Origin: an uncultured Prevotella sp.
GTDB lineage: Bacteria > Bacteroidota > Bacteroidia > Bacteroidales > Bacteroidaceae
Length of the DNA stretch: 64,000 nucleotides
Assembly: GCA_905202125.1 (NCBI GenBank)
Contig: CAJKQX010000003.1
Location: 1-64,000 of the forward strand
Direction of reading: 5' to 3'
Part shown: positions 16,752 to 26,421 of the stretch, one piece after another
Numbering within the stretch: position 1 is the stretch's first letter
How the letters are laid out: each line of letters starts with the position of its first letter
Program-made: the position numbers and the translations under genes
Notes under the pieces: model-generated
Told to the model about the DNA's origin: nothing
The model's input: only the letters and a program-made list of their open reading frames with translations
The model's database searches: none

Positions 16752-18200
16752 ATGAGAACACCGTTACCGGTCCGAAACACGAGCGTAGGACGAAAACTTT
16801 ACATCAGCATCCTGAGCGTTTTTCTGCTTTTCGCAGGGGCCTTCATCGTGTTCCAACAGCTGCGCGAGAAACAGTTCAAGATCGATATGCTCGATCTGCG
16901 GCTGCAAAACTACAACACATACATGCACGAGTGGCTTACTCGCACGACCGACCGCTCGGAGAAGAACATAGATGACTACGTCGTCGGACATCACATCCCG
17001 GGACTCCGCGTGACCATCATCCGCAGCGACGGCAAGGTGGTCTACGACAACAGGACGAAGGACTACGCCAACGTAATAAACCATCTGACGCGCCCGGAGG
17101 TGGCCCAAGCCATCAAGAAAGGGCACGGATCGACCGTCGACAGGAACAGCGCGACGGTGCAGGGCGATTTCTTCTACTCGGCCACATATTTCAAGGAGGA
17201 CAGTACGGTGATTCGTTCGGCACTGCCATACGACGACAATCTGGTCGTATCTCTGCGCGCCGACATGCACTACATCTGGTTTGCCATCACGGCGATAGTG
17301 GTACTGATGCTCATCCTTTACCGTTTCACGCGGCGCCTGAGCAACAATATCGACAATCTGAAGATATTCGCCGGGCGGGCCGACAAGAACGAGTCGCTCG
17401 ACACGGAAGACCTCATCAGGTTTCCGGACGATGAGTTGGGCGAGATAGCCGAGCGCATAATCAAAATTTACAAACGTCTGCAGACCACGCGCAAGGAGCA
17501 GGACATGCTCAAGAGACAACTCACACAGAACATCGCCCACGAGCTGAAGACACCCGTGGCGGGCATCTACGGTTATCTGGAGACCATCATCCGGAACCCC
17601 GAGATGGACGAGACCACGCGCTCACAGTTTCTCTCCCGATGCCACGCACTGAGCCAACGACTGTCCTCCTTGCTTCGCGACATATCCACACTCAACCGCA
17701 TCGACGATGCCCCGCAGATGATAAAGTTCGAGCCGACGGACATCAGCGCCATAGTGGAAGGCATAGTCCGCGAGGTGGCATTGAAGTTGCGCGACAAGAA
17801 TATGACCTTTGTCAACCGCCTGCCCGAGCACATCCGGGTCATGGCCAACGCCGGACTGATATACAGCATATTCGCCAATCTCACTGACAACGCCATCGCA
17901 TACGCCGGCGAAAGGACCACCGTCACGCTCGAGGCGGAGGAGCGGGATGAGAGCTGGGCATTCGTTTTCGCCGACAACGGGGTCGGTATCTCCACGGAAC
18001 ATCTGCCCCGTCTCTTTGAGCGTTTTTACAGAGTGGACAAAGGGCGCAGCCGCGAGATGGGCGGCACGGGGCTGGGGCTGGCCATCGTCAAGAACGCCGT
18101 ACTGATGCACGGAGGCCATATCCGCGCATACAACGGAGCGGATGGCGGTCTGACTCTCGAGTTCTCAATCATGAAAAATCCCGCAGACGGACGGTCGTAA
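16752..18200 (+). CDS. Sensor histidine kinase
   Basis: 482 residues. TM1 near 19-37, a periplasmic sensor region of about 135 residues, TM2 near 176-193, a HAMP-like linker, HisKA with the H-box NIAHELKTPVAGIYGYLE near 260, N-box NLTDNAIAYA near 375, G1 FADNGVGIS near 405, F-box LFERFYRVDKG and G2 GGTGLGLAIVK near 435-450. All catalytic motifs are intact. Pairs with the response regulator upstream. The stimulus is unknown; the family resembles PhoR/RprX-type envelope sensors. Confidence 0.93.
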   Translation: MRTPLPVRNTSVGRKLYISILSVFLLFAGAFIVFQQLREKQFKIDMLDLRLQNYNTYMHEWLTRTTDRSEKNIDDYVVGHHIPGLRVTIIRSDGKVVYDNRTKDYANVINHLTRPEVAQAIKKGHGSTVDRNSATVQGDFFYSATYFKEDSTVIRSALPYDDNLVVSLRADMHYIWFAITAIVVLMLILYRFTRRLSNNIDNLKIFAGRADKNESLDTEDLIRFPDDELGEIAERIIKIYKRLQTTRKEQDMLKRQLTQNIAHELKTPVAGIYGYLETIIRNPEMDETTRSQFLSRCHALSQRLSSLLRDISTLNRIDDAPQMIKFEPTDISAIVEGIVREVALKLRDKNMTFVNRLPEHIRVMANAGLIYSIFANLTDNAIAYAGERTTVTLEAEERDESWAFVFADNGVGISTEHLPRLFERFYRVDKGRSREMGGTGLGLAIVKNAVLMHGGHIRAYNGADGGLTLEFSIMKNPADGRS

Positions 18201-18273
18201 AATATCATAAAAAGCGCGGCAGAGGTCCTCTTTTGTCAAGAATAATACATACTTTTGCAATAAACATTTTCCT

Positions 18274-18921
18274 ATGATAAAGAACATACTGTTTGACATG
18301 GGCGGAGTTATATTCTGCCAAAACTCGGAAGAGGCTTTCCGGCGTTTCCGTCAGGCCGGTATCGACACCGACAAGTATATGGGTGCGTTCGGCCAAAAGG
18401 AGTTTTTCCTCGACTTGGAGACCGGTGCCATCGATGCAGAGACGTTCTGCCGCAAGATGGCCGAGGCCGCGGGACGCAAGGAGGTGAGCCCGGAGGAGGC
18501 TTCACACTGCTGGCTCGGGTTCATACGCGAGGTGCCTGAGAACCGGTTGGAATGTCTTGACCGACTGAGAAAAGACTATCACGTGTGCCTCTTGAGCAAC
18601 ACCAATCCCTTCGTGATGGGCTTCACCCGCAGTGAGAGATTCAGCCGTCAGGGACGCCCGATAACCGACTATTTCGACTCGCTGTTCTGCAGTTACGAGA
18701 TGAAGGAGTGCAAGCCCGATGCCGAGATATTCCGCCGTGCACTCGCGGCAGACGACATGCGGGCCGAGGAATGTCTGTTTGTGGACGACAGCACTACCAA
18801 CACCGATGCGGCGGAAAAGCTCGGTTTCAATGTGATGCACGTGAAAACGGACGAGGACTGGACACAAAGGATAATGACAGTATTGCACGAACTCAACTCG
18901 AAAGACAATGAAAATCACTGA
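18274..18921 (+). CDS. HAD-superfamily phosphatase (YihX-like)
   Basis: 215 residues. Motif I NILFDMGGVIF at 4-14 has the first Asp of the usual DxD, but the second is replaced by G, as in the YihX/epoxide-hydrolase-like branch, where DxGGV is normal. Motif II LLSNTNPF near 108, motif III with a Lys near 147, and motif IV VDDSTTNTDAAEKLGF near 170. Probably a cytoplasmic sugar-phosphate or nucleotide phosphatase. A TACTTTTG box sits 17 bases before the start. Its last 14 bases overlap the GNAT gene, so the two are coupled. Confidence 0.88.
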   Translation: MIKNILFDMGGVIFCQNSEEAFRRFRQAGIDTDKYMGAFGQKEFFLDLETGAIDAETFCRKMAEAAGRKEVSPEEASHCWLGFIREVPENRLECLDRLRKDYHVCLLSNTNPFVMGFTRSERFSRQGRPITDYFDSLFCSYEMKECKPDAEIFRRALAADDMRAEECLFVDDSTTNTDAAEKLGFNVMHVKTDEDWTQRIMTVLHELNSKDNENH

Positions 18922-19480
18922 AGCACGTAAGGAACACTCTCGCGACATAGCCCGACTGATAATGCAGGCCATGACCGATGACTGCTGCCAATACATGGTC
19001 GGGCCCGACCATACGCTTGCCGACTTTGAGAGGATAATGACCCGGCTGGTGGAGATGGACGAGTCGCAATACAGCTATCGCAACACACTGGTGGCGCTGA
19101 CCGACGATGGCAGCGTGGCAGGTGTGGGCGTGGCGTATGACGGAGGCGACCTGCATCGTCTGCGCGAGCATTTCTTCCGTCTCATGCACGAGGAACTCGG
19201 GCGCGACCTGAGAGGCATCGATGATGAGACAAGCGCCGGCGAATACTATCTTGACAGCATCAGCGTGTATCCACAATACCGCCGCCGTGGAGTGGCCTCG
19301 GCCCTCATCCGCGCCCTCGTGGAGCGTGGACACGCCTTAGGACTGGCTGCCGGACTGCTCGTAGACAAAGCGAATCCCAACGCCGAACGATTGTACACGG
19401 CATTGGGATTCGAATATGTGAATGACACGCAGTGGAGCGGTCACGAGATGAGACACCTTCAATGGCCGCCGGCCGAATAG
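18908..19480 (+). CDS. GNAT-family N-acetyltransferase
   Basis: 190 residues. The acetyl-CoA-binding motif A is DSISVYPQYRRRGVASALIRALVERG near residues 116-140 (R-R-x-G-V-A), and the motif B region NPNAERLYTALGFEYV lies near 157-172. Substrate unknown. It overlaps the HAD gene by 14 bases and its last 22 bases overlap the convergent MG2 gene, an unusually tight tail-to-tail arrangement with no room for a terminator between them. Confidence 0.9.
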   Translation: MKITEARKEHSRDIARLIMQAMTDDCCQYMVGPDHTLADFERIMTRLVEMDESQYSYRNTLVALTDDGSVAGVGVAYDGGDLHRLREHFFRLMHEELGRDLRGIDDETSAGEYYLDSISVYPQYRRRGVASALIRALVERGHALGLAAGLLVDKANPNAERLYTALGFEYVNDTQWSGHEMRHLQWPPAE

Positions 19481-22023
19481 GTATTGAAGTTGACGGCAGC
19501 CGGTCTGCCATCCCACAACGTCTCCGCACTCACGTTCATATAGGTGGTGTTGCGACTGTTGGAGCACTCGATAGTGGCCTCGCCGTTGGCGTCGGTGGTC
19601 ACATCGGGATTCCAATAGAATGTGCGACGATTGTCCTCGAAGATGTCATCATCCATATTGTCGGGATACAACGGAGAGTAGAACTCGGCCGGCTGCTGGT
19701 ATCCCAAGATCTCGGTGCGGCGTATGCCGTGGGTGGGAGCATAGCTCTTGCCTGAGTCCCAACGCTCGTTCATTGTCAGGGCGCAGCGTATGTACATCTC
19801 CTTGAGATTGGTCATGCTCACCGTGTCCATCGTGACATGGCCCGTGTAAATGTCGCGCATGTCGTCCGTGTCGACACGAAAATCCTTGTCATTGAACTTA
19901 TACGAGAAACGGCCCGAGCGGTCGGCATAGAGCATGGCCGTCTCCACCATCTCCAGACAGTGTACCAGATGCACCAGATCTATGTCCTTGCCGTTGGCGC
20001 TGTATTTCATTTTATTGACTCCATAGAGCGTTCCTTCACGATTGATTTTGCCGTTGAGCGTGTACATCATGTATCCTATGTCGTCGGGCACGAGCTTGCC
20101 CTCGTCGCGCATCTTGTCCACAAACTGTCTCACGTTGTAGAATCCAAGAATGTCGCGTTCGAATTTCTCGGTGTCCTTCATCAATCTGCGGTTCTTGTAT
20201 TTGGCACTGACCACCACCTCGCCCAGTTCCAGCACTTTCTCGTCACCGTCTTTCTGTCTCTCGAAAGCCTCGATATCCGCGTTGAGGGAGAGCGTGTCTT
20301 CGGGCATGTCCCATGACGGATTGAGCTCGTTGAAGTCAAGGTTGCGCAACGGCGGTTCGAAATTGCGATATATCGAAACGAGCGCATTACGGTTGAATTT
20401 CTTGCCGTCTCGCTTGGTCTGGATGAGCGATTCCATACGGCCGTAGAAATCGTCTATGGGTATGACGAAATTGCCGAGCGAGTCGGCCTGGGTCGATCCC
20501 ATTACCGACACCGAGTCGTTGTGGGCCATGACGGTGATGCCGATATTGGACTGCGACTTGCCAAACCACGAGTTGATATGTCCGTAGAGATTAAGATTGG
20601 GTTCGGGCATGTACAGCGGTTTGAACTCTTTGACACCGAACGACTGCTCCACATCGTATCGTCTCCATCCGCGGATGAGCATCAGATTGTCGAGCAGTAT
20701 GCGGCGACTTGCCGAGCGATCGGCGAAATAGAAGCCCGGACGGTTGATATATCCTTTGAGCTCGGACGTGAGCAGAAGGTCGGTGAAGATGTTATTATCG
20801 TATTTGATATAGTCCATATTGAGAGCATCTCTCACGGCCACCGACAACCGTGCGTTGGCTATGGGCGCGCCGTCTGGCGATGTGACCTTGAACTTATACC
20901 GTGCGCGTTTGAACGGAGCATAGAGCGAAGCGTCAGCCTCGCCGGCGATGGACAGCGTGTCTTTGGGATAGACGAAGCACATGCGGTCGAGCATGGCAGC
21001 TCCCTGCCCGTTGACAAGTGACAGCCTTACCACTCCGGCCGGCAGACTGGCTGTCATTATCTTTATGCGTTTGCTGTTGCCGCCGCCAAAGTCCACGGGA
21101 ATGAAAGTGCACGGAGTGCCGCCGGAGAAGATGAAGAGCGCCACGGCGGAGTGGTCTGTCCCCGCACTGCGCGACACCGTCACGTCGAACGACTCGCTGT
21201 GGGCGTTGACCATCAGGCCGTATCCGCGGTCGGCGGCTGCGGGCAACTTGAACCTATATGTCTTACCGTTGTAGCTGAACTCGGCCGTAGCCGGTTTGTC
21301 GCCCGGAGTATAGGCGAAACGTCCCATACCATCGTGTATGGCGGCGATGGGCGTCATCCGCTCGCCATTATCGGAGAGTAGACAACCCTCGATGTTCACC
21401 CATCCGCTGTCGGGGCTCAACACCTCGAATCCCACGGTTGTGGGCAGACCCTTGACAAGCTGTCCTCCCTCGGGATAGAAACGGACGTTGAGCTGTTTGA
21501 GATTCTCCGTCGGACGTTGTTTCATGCTCTTGTCCATGTGATAGGTGGCAATGCTGCGCGGCGCCTCATTGTTGTTGAGACGTTTGCGATACACCGGGAT
21601 GGTGCGCGAGAAATACTGCGGATCTTTGTCGAAGGCGAGCATCCACTTGGTGTAGGCCCTCACTTCGTAGTATCCGGTGAAGAACATGTCGGAGAGCGAG
21701 ATATGTCCGTGACCCTCGCCATTGGCAATCTTGACGATATGGCGCTGCATGACATTGCCCAACTGATCGACCAGTTCGACATACAGCGGTTTGCTGATGT
21801 TGGAGGGCCGGTTGTCTTTGTCGGTCACCACATAGGCCTTATACCAGATGGTATCGCCCTGATAATAGCTTGTGTTGTCGAAATGCAGATACACCTTCTC
21901 TCTGGGAAAGGCCTTTGCAAACGACTCGGCGTTGGCATAATAAGTTTCGAACGCCGATGGCTGCTGGGCCCGGACGACCGACATTACGAGCACAACAGCC
22001 ATTAGCAACAAAAATTTTCTCAT
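19459..22023 (-). CDS. MG2-domain surface protein with TonB-plug-like segment
   Basis: An 854-residue exported protein (signal peptide to about residue 19). The N-terminal part FPREKVYLHFDNTSYYQGDTIW...Y near 38-60 is the MG2 (alpha-2-macroglobulin-like) domain signature common in Bacteroidetes surface proteins, followed by several beta-rich Ig-like or macroglobulin-like modules. Around residues 595-605 LELGEVVVSA marks the start of a TonB-receptor plug-like segment, but no 22-strand barrel follows, so it is not a transporter itself. The end VTTDANGEATIECSNS looks like another Ig-type strand pair. Probably an outer-membrane-attached protein, role unknown. Cotranscribed after nhaD. Confidence 0.8.
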   Translation of the reverse strand: MRKFLLLMAVVLVMSVVRAQQPSAFETYYANAESFAKAFPREKVYLHFDNTSYYQGDTIWYKAYVVTDKDNRPSNISKPLYVELVDQLGNVMQRHIVKIANGEGHGHISLSDMFFTGYYEVRAYTKWMLAFDKDPQYFSRTIPVYRKRLNNNEAPRSIATYHMDKSMKQRPTENLKQLNVRFYPEGGQLVKGLPTTVGFEVLSPDSGWVNIEGCLLSDNGERMTPIAAIHDGMGRFAYTPGDKPATAEFSYNGKTYRFKLPAAADRGYGLMVNAHSESFDVTVSRSAGTDHSAVALFIFSGGTPCTFIPVDFGGGNSKRIKIMTASLPAGVVRLSLVNGQGAAMLDRMCFVYPKDTLSIAGEADASLYAPFKRARYKFKVTSPDGAPIANARLSVAVRDALNMDYIKYDNNIFTDLLLTSELKGYINRPGFYFADRSASRRILLDNLMLIRGWRRYDVEQSFGVKEFKPLYMPEPNLNLYGHINSWFGKSQSNIGITVMAHNDSVSVMGSTQADSLGNFVIPIDDFYGRMESLIQTKRDGKKFNRNALVSIYRNFEPPLRNLDFNELNPSWDMPEDTLSLNADIEAFERQKDGDEKVLELGEVVVSAKYKNRRLMKDTEKFERDILGFYNVRQFVDKMRDEGKLVPDDIGYMMYTLNGKINREGTLYGVNKMKYSANGKDIDLVHLVHCLEMVETAMLYADRSGRFSYKFNDKDFRVDTDDMRDIYTGHVTMDTVSMTNLKEMYIRCALTMNERWDSGKSYAPTHGIRRTEILGYQQPAEFYSPLYPDNMDDDIFEDNRRTFYWNPDVTTDANGEATIECSNSRNTTYMNVSAETLWDGRPAAVNFNTYSAGGH

Positions 22024-22046
22024 ACGTTTAGGTCAATAATCCGATT

Positions 22047-23393
22047 CTATAATACCATTCTTATCAGCCAATAAGAAATGATACCGAGCACGTAGCCCAC
22101 GAAAGCCACCCATGTGATGTGGCGCAGATACCATCCGAAAGAAATTTTCTCGAGGCCCATGACAATCACTCCGGCGGCCGAACCGATGATGAGCAGCGAG
22201 CCGCCCACGCCGGCACAGTAGGCCAGCAACTGCCAGAACAGTCCGTCGACAGCCATATCGCCTGTGGGCGCAATGGGATACATACCCATACATCCGGCCA
22301 CGAGTGGCACATTGTCCACGATGCTGGAGATGATGCCTATGATGCCGGTGACCATGTAGTGGTTGCCGCCGGAGATGCCGTCGAGCGACTGTCCCAATGC
22401 GGTGAGCACTCCTATCTCGGAGAGACAGGCCACGGCCATCAGTATGCCGAGGAAGAAGAGGATGGTGGACATGTCGATATGACCCAGCAGATCGCTCACG
22501 CGCTTGGCCATGGTATCATCGCTGTCTGTAGAGCGATGGAACACCTCGGTGACTGTCCAGAGCACTCCGAGCACGAGCAGGATGCCCATGAACGGAGGCA
22601 GATTGGTGAGATAGCGGAAGATGGGCACGAAAATCAGTCCGCCGACACCTAATAAGAAGATGACGCGACGCTGACGTGCGGTGAAGGCGGAGACCACACC
22701 TTTGGGCAGGTTCTGCCCTGTATCGAGCTTGCCTTTGAGGCGGAACTGCAGGATGAATACCGGCACAACCATCGAGACGAGCGAGGGTACGAAGATCTCC
22801 GTGAGCACTCCCTGCGTGGTAATCATACCTTTGATCCAGAGCATGATGGTGGTCACGTCGCCGATGGGCGAGAATGCGCCGCCCGAGTTGGCCGAGAGGA
22901 TGACCGCCGCGGCGTAGATCATGCGTTCCTTCTGGTCCTGGATGAGCTTGCGGAGCACCATGATCATCACTATCGACGTTGTGAGATTGTCGAGGATGGC
23001 CGAGAGGAAGAATGTCATGAACGCTATGCGCCAGAGGAGTTTGCGCTTGTTGCGTGTCTTCATCATGTCGCGCACGAAATTGAAACCGCCGTTGGTGTCG
23101 ACAATCTCAACGATAGTCATCGCTCCCATGAGGAAGAAGAGAGTCTCGCCTGTGTCGCCGAGGTGCATCTTGAGCGTCTCACCCACATGAGCGATGAGGG
23201 CCTGCGCCTGTCCCATACCGTCGGGGAAAGCCTGAAAGACATACTGTTCGGGCGAAATCATGAATAGCGTCCAACATATCACGCACATGAGAAGAGCGAT
23301 GGCCGCCTTATTCACTTTGATGATACTCTCGGTGGCAATGCAGATGTATCCTGCCACGAAAGTAAAGATGATAGCCAATGTAAGGGTTGTCAT
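22047..23393 (-). CDS. nhaD: Na+/H+ antiporter NhaD
   Basis: 448 residues, about 11-12 transmembrane segments. Family-typical sequences are LMGAMTIVEIVDTNGGF near 88-104, LSAILDNLTTSIVM near 128, ILSANSGGAFSPIGDVTTIMLW near 165 (the DNLTT and SPIGD motifs of NhaD/ArsB-type transporters), SSIVDNVPLVAG near 352 and the final TM block. It exchanges Na+ (or Li+) for protons at the inner membrane. It is followed after 23 bases by the MG2 surface protein on the same strand. Confidence 0.93.
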   Translation of the reverse strand: MTTLTLAIIFTFVAGYICIATESIIKVNKAAIALLMCVICWTLFMISPEQYVFQAFPDGMGQAQALIAHVGETLKMHLGDTGETLFFLMGAMTIVEIVDTNGGFNFVRDMMKTRNKRKLLWRIAFMTFFLSAILDNLTTSIVMIMVLRKLIQDQKERMIYAAAVILSANSGGAFSPIGDVTTIMLWIKGMITTQGVLTEIFVPSLVSMVVPVFILQFRLKGKLDTGQNLPKGVVSAFTARQRRVIFLLGVGGLIFVPIFRYLTNLPPFMGILLVLGVLWTVTEVFHRSTDSDDTMAKRVSDLLGHIDMSTILFFLGILMAVACLSEIGVLTALGQSLDGISGGNHYMVTGIIGIISSIVDNVPLVAGCMGMYPIAPTGDMAVDGLFWQLLAYCAGVGGSLLIIGSAAGVIVMGLEKISFGWYLRHITWVAFVGYVLGIISYWLIRMVL

Positions 23394-23488
23394 GTCTGTC
23401 TGATTTTATTTGTATTTTATTGTTGTTATTTTTCGGCACATTGATATCGCCGATGTCCGGTCAGGACTCCGGTGTTACAAAAAGTCTC

Positions 23489-23519
23489 CAAAGTTAGCAA
23501 ATAAAAATCAGATTGCAAG
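23489..23519 (-). promoter_or_regulatory. Promoter of nhaD
   Basis: Minus-strand TAACTTTG at 23489-23496 with a TTGC near the -33 position. Leader about 90 bases. Confidence 0.6.
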
Positions 23520-23569
23520 TATTGTCGGCCCTGTATTATAAAATAATGTGTAAAAAAGCGGGGTGAGGG

Positions 23570-24058
23570 TCAGTAATTGTCGAGTATGCGTTTCTGTCTC
23601 TCGCGCTCTTTTCGGGAGACGTGGCGCACACTCTTGTCAAACATGCTGAAGAAATCGAAGCTGACGCCCGTACTGCCGCGAGGAATGGCGGCCGTGCTCC
23701 GGCGCACCTGCTCTGTGATGCTGACCGAGGTTCCGGAAGAGGCCTTCACCTCTACCTCGGGCAGCATATTGATCATGGGGATGAGAAAGATGGTGTCGGC
23801 GGCGAGTGCCGAACCGCCCACCCGGCGCTGCATGTAGCCCCGGCACGACACTGTGGCACCGCCCGTATGAGCCGCAATACGGAAATGACCGCGATAGTCG
23901 GTCACCACCTCACGCCCGTTGCCGATGGATATCTTGGCCCCGAGGATAGGCAGACGCGATTTCATATCTGCCACCACCCCGTCCACCTGGGCATGGCATC
24001 GCCTTGCGGCAAGGGCGAATATCGCCATCAGTATGATAAGTATTGCTTTGTGGGCCAC
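23570..24058 (-). CDS. CarboxypepD_reg-like domain protein
   Basis: About 162 residues if it starts at the GTG at 24058, just before a signal-peptide-like stretch (AILIILMAIFALAARRCHA). Then a carboxypeptidase-regulatory-like beta domain (VDGVVADMKSRLPILGAKISIGN, TDYRGHFRIAA), then the LPEVEVKASSG strand that in TonB receptors precedes the plug, and a basic end. It looks like the first 150 residues of a SusC-like receptor without the rest, a known stand-alone form in Bacteroidales. The same frame is open up to 24298, but that extension has no coding character. Start uncertain. Confidence 0.7.
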   Translation of the reverse strand: MAHKAILIILMAIFALAARRCHAQVDGVVADMKSRLPILGAKISIGNGREVVTDYRGHFRIAAHTGGATVSCRGYMQRRVGGSALAADTIFLIPMINMLPEVEVKASSGTSVSITEQVRRSTAAIPRGSTGVSFDFFSMFDKSVRHVSRKERERQKRILDNY

Positions 24059-24381
24059 GCGGTTTGAGTGTATGGATGCAAAAGGAGCGGCACCGACACA
24101 GCGCAAGCGAGGGGGCTCGGATGCGTGGAGGGAAGGTCTGCCCTTGTACAAAATTATGTTTTTCGGAGACACGATGGACATTTGTTGCAGTTTATTAATA
24201 CTGTTTTTCATATATTTGCGAATGCATAAATATACAATGTTAAAAGTAAAAAATTTTGACAAATGAAAATCGCGAAATAGAAATGAGCCTACGTGCAAAA
24301 CCGTATAAAAGACGCATAAACATACTGTTTCGTCCTCAAAAAGTCATAAAAATACATCAAAATGAACATAATTCACTTGAA

Positions 24382-24469
24382 AAAGGGTTCCTTTTAGGAT
24401 ACGAAAGGGGCCCTTTTGGAGTGCGAAAGGGTTCCTTTCACCTTGCAAAAGGGCCCCTTTTGGAAATCA
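24382..24469. repeat. 22-bp palindrome array, copy 2
   Basis: Four exact 22-base units beginning AAAGGG (inner sequences GGGTTCC, GGGGCCC, GGGTTCC, GGGCCCC), each ending CTTT plus a variable spacer. The conserved GCGTATTTGCGGCCGGAG block lies 75 bases downstream. It lies in the gene-poor region 24059-24930, about 460 bases before the acyltransferase gene. Confidence 0.85.
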
Positions 24470-24791
24470 CGAGAGGTGGTTTTGAGGGTCAAAACGGGTC
24501 ATTTCATTGATACACAATATATTACGGAAAACGCCCAAAATTCGCGTATTTGCGGCCGGAGAATCTTAAGTTTGAAACGATGGCATTCTCGTGAAATCAG
24601 CATTGTATTTTTATGCAAAACGAAGGACGAAAAGTGTATATTTATACACTAAAGTTTGTGCTCTGTCAAATATCCGGTACCCGAAACAGCCCCAAACAGA
24701 GGAAAAAGCATCCACGACAGAGAAAAACGCCAAATGGAGTGACTTTATCAGATTTTATACTTACCTTTACCATGTCATTGAAGGGTGTTCA

Positions 24792-24912
24792 TATACCCTT
24801 TTGTTCGCAACACTAAGATAAGTGAATTTCCTGATACGGCAAAATCCTGGGCAACATATTGTTGCTCAGGAACTTTAAATAACACTAAAACAATTAAGTT
24901 GCGGAATTAAGG
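24792..24912 (+). repeat. 121-base direct repeat, left copy
   Basis: From TATACCCTTTTGTTCGCAA to AATTAAGG, nearly identical to 26591-26711 (about six differences). It contains the hairpin CTGGGCAACA-TAT-TGTTGCTCAG. It ends 19 bases before the acyltransferase start codon, so it includes that gene's 5' leader and perhaps its promoter. Confidence 0.85.
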
Positions 24913-24930
24913 GATTATAAAGTAACGAGG

Positions 24931-26028
24931 ATGAAATCGAAAAATATATCAATAAACATTAATACGTTGGGGGAGGGGGAAAAAATTTCATACAAGGACA
25001 GAAAGTCGAACATGGAATTACTACGAATTATTGCCATGTTTTTGGTATTAGTGGCTCATGCCGACTATTTTTCAATAGGGGTACCTATGGCTGAAGATAT
25101 CGCGTCAAAGCCACTGCCTTCGTTTACCAGGATATTGATGGAAAGTATTTCAATTGTTTGTGTCAATGTGTTCGTATTATTGTCGGGATGGTTCGGCATC
25201 AAACCCAAATTCAAAAGTATCAGCAATTTTTGTTTTCAATGTTTATTCTTCCTCATCTCCATTTATGTAATATGTCTTGCTTTTGGGAGGGCGCAACTGA
25301 ATTTAAAGGGTATTGCCGAATGCTTCTGCTTGACAAAATGGAATTGGTTCATTAAGGCATACATATTATTGTACATTATTTCTCCCATTTTGAACGCTTT
25401 CATAGAAAATGCCGATAAACGAACTTACAAGATGATATTAGTGTTTTTCTTTTTATTCCAAAGCTTTTATGGATGGCTGACTCAAGCTGTAGATTTCTAT
25501 CTGAGCGGATATACACCCTTCTCGTTTATGGGACTCTATTTGTTGGCACGTTATCTGCATTTGTACCCATGCAAGTTCAGTAATCTGTCACGCAACTGGT
25601 ATTTGTTCGGCTATTGGGTTATCACTTTGCTGATGGCATCATTTTGTTTCGCAGACAGTATGGGTGAACCTTCAGGGTTCACGGTGGGTATGTTTACCTA
25701 TTACAACCCCTTAGTGATTCTTTCTTCACTATGCCTACTGCTCTATTTTAGCAAACTTTCGATTCAAAACACCTTTATAAATTGGATGGCAGCTTCCAGC
25801 TTTGCCGTATTCTTGCTACACAGCAATCCCAACATTGCGCTCCAGTATTTTCAACCATTGATGCAAAACATATATGCACAATATGACGGAGTGGCTTATT
25901 TGGCAGTAATCACTTGCTGCTTGTTACTGATTTTCACATTCGCAGTACTGATAGACCAAATAAGGATAGCTGGATTCAAGTGGACGTATCCGTATATGGA
26001 AAAAATATACAAGAACTCATTATCCTAA
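24931..26028 (+). CDS. Acyltransferase family 3 membrane protein
   Basis: 365 residues with about ten transmembrane segments. The start of the acyltransferase-3 domain is clear: SNMELLRIIAMFLVLVAHADY near residue 26 with the family's R and H. Members acetylate or succinylate cell-surface sugars (LPS O-antigen, capsule, exopolysaccharide). Base composition is clearly more A/T-rich than its neighbours, codon use differs, and it stands alone between two 121-base direct repeats with a MITE just downstream: signs of a transferred or mobile surface-modification gene. Confidence 0.88.
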   Translation: MKSKNISININTLGEGEKISYKDRKSNMELLRIIAMFLVLVAHADYFSIGVPMAEDIASKPLPSFTRILMESISIVCVNVFVLLSGWFGIKPKFKSISNFCFQCLFFLISIYVICLAFGRAQLNLKGIAECFCLTKWNWFIKAYILLYIISPILNAFIENADKRTYKMILVFFFLFQSFYGWLTQAVDFYLSGYTPFSFMGLYLLARYLHLYPCKFSNLSRNWYLFGYWVITLLMASFCFADSMGEPSGFTVGMFTYYNPLVILSSLCLLLYFSKLSIQNTFINWMAASSFAVFLLHSNPNIALQYFQPLMQNIYAQYDGVAYLAVITCCLLLIFTFAVLIDQIRIAGFKWTYPYMEKIYKNSLS

Positions 26029-26143
26029 AATCCGCAACTGATCCCCCGGTCTTGCCAGTTTCTTAAAAACTCCCTTTCAACTGAGTTGAAATCAACATTG
26101 CAGAGATTGAGCGTGGTCATTCTTGATTCTACGGCATAAAATC

Positions 26144-26421
26144 GGATCATCCGAAATCTGGAGTGACGAAACGAAAACCATTGATAAACATGATAGATAT
26201 CTACAAGTCGGTGTAGGGCCGCAAACTTTTGCGGCCGCAAGGGCGATTGCCACAAATTCATTTTCCTGACAGGGTATTATGTGTTTTTTCTGACGCGTAA
26301 AAAACTGTTTTAACGGATGATATGGTATGGGGATTCTTGCGGCCGCAAAAGTTTGCGGCCCTACATCGACTAATTGATATCCTTTAACCTTCTGTATATC
26401 ACTCCAAATGTCTGATGATCC
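26144..26421 (+). mobile_element. MITE copy B, intact, 278 bp
   Basis: Ends are inverted repeats (GGATCATC...TGGAGTGA on the left, TCACTCCA...GATGATCC on the right), flanked on both sides by the 8-base direct repeat ATAAAATC (26136-26143 and 26422-26429), a target-site duplication. Inside are two near-palindromes (GGCCGCAAACTTTTGCGGCC at 26217-26236 and its complement at 26341-26360), themselves an inverted pair. No transposase; ORFs across it are not real genes. Mobilised in trans by an unknown transposase. Confidence 0.92.
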
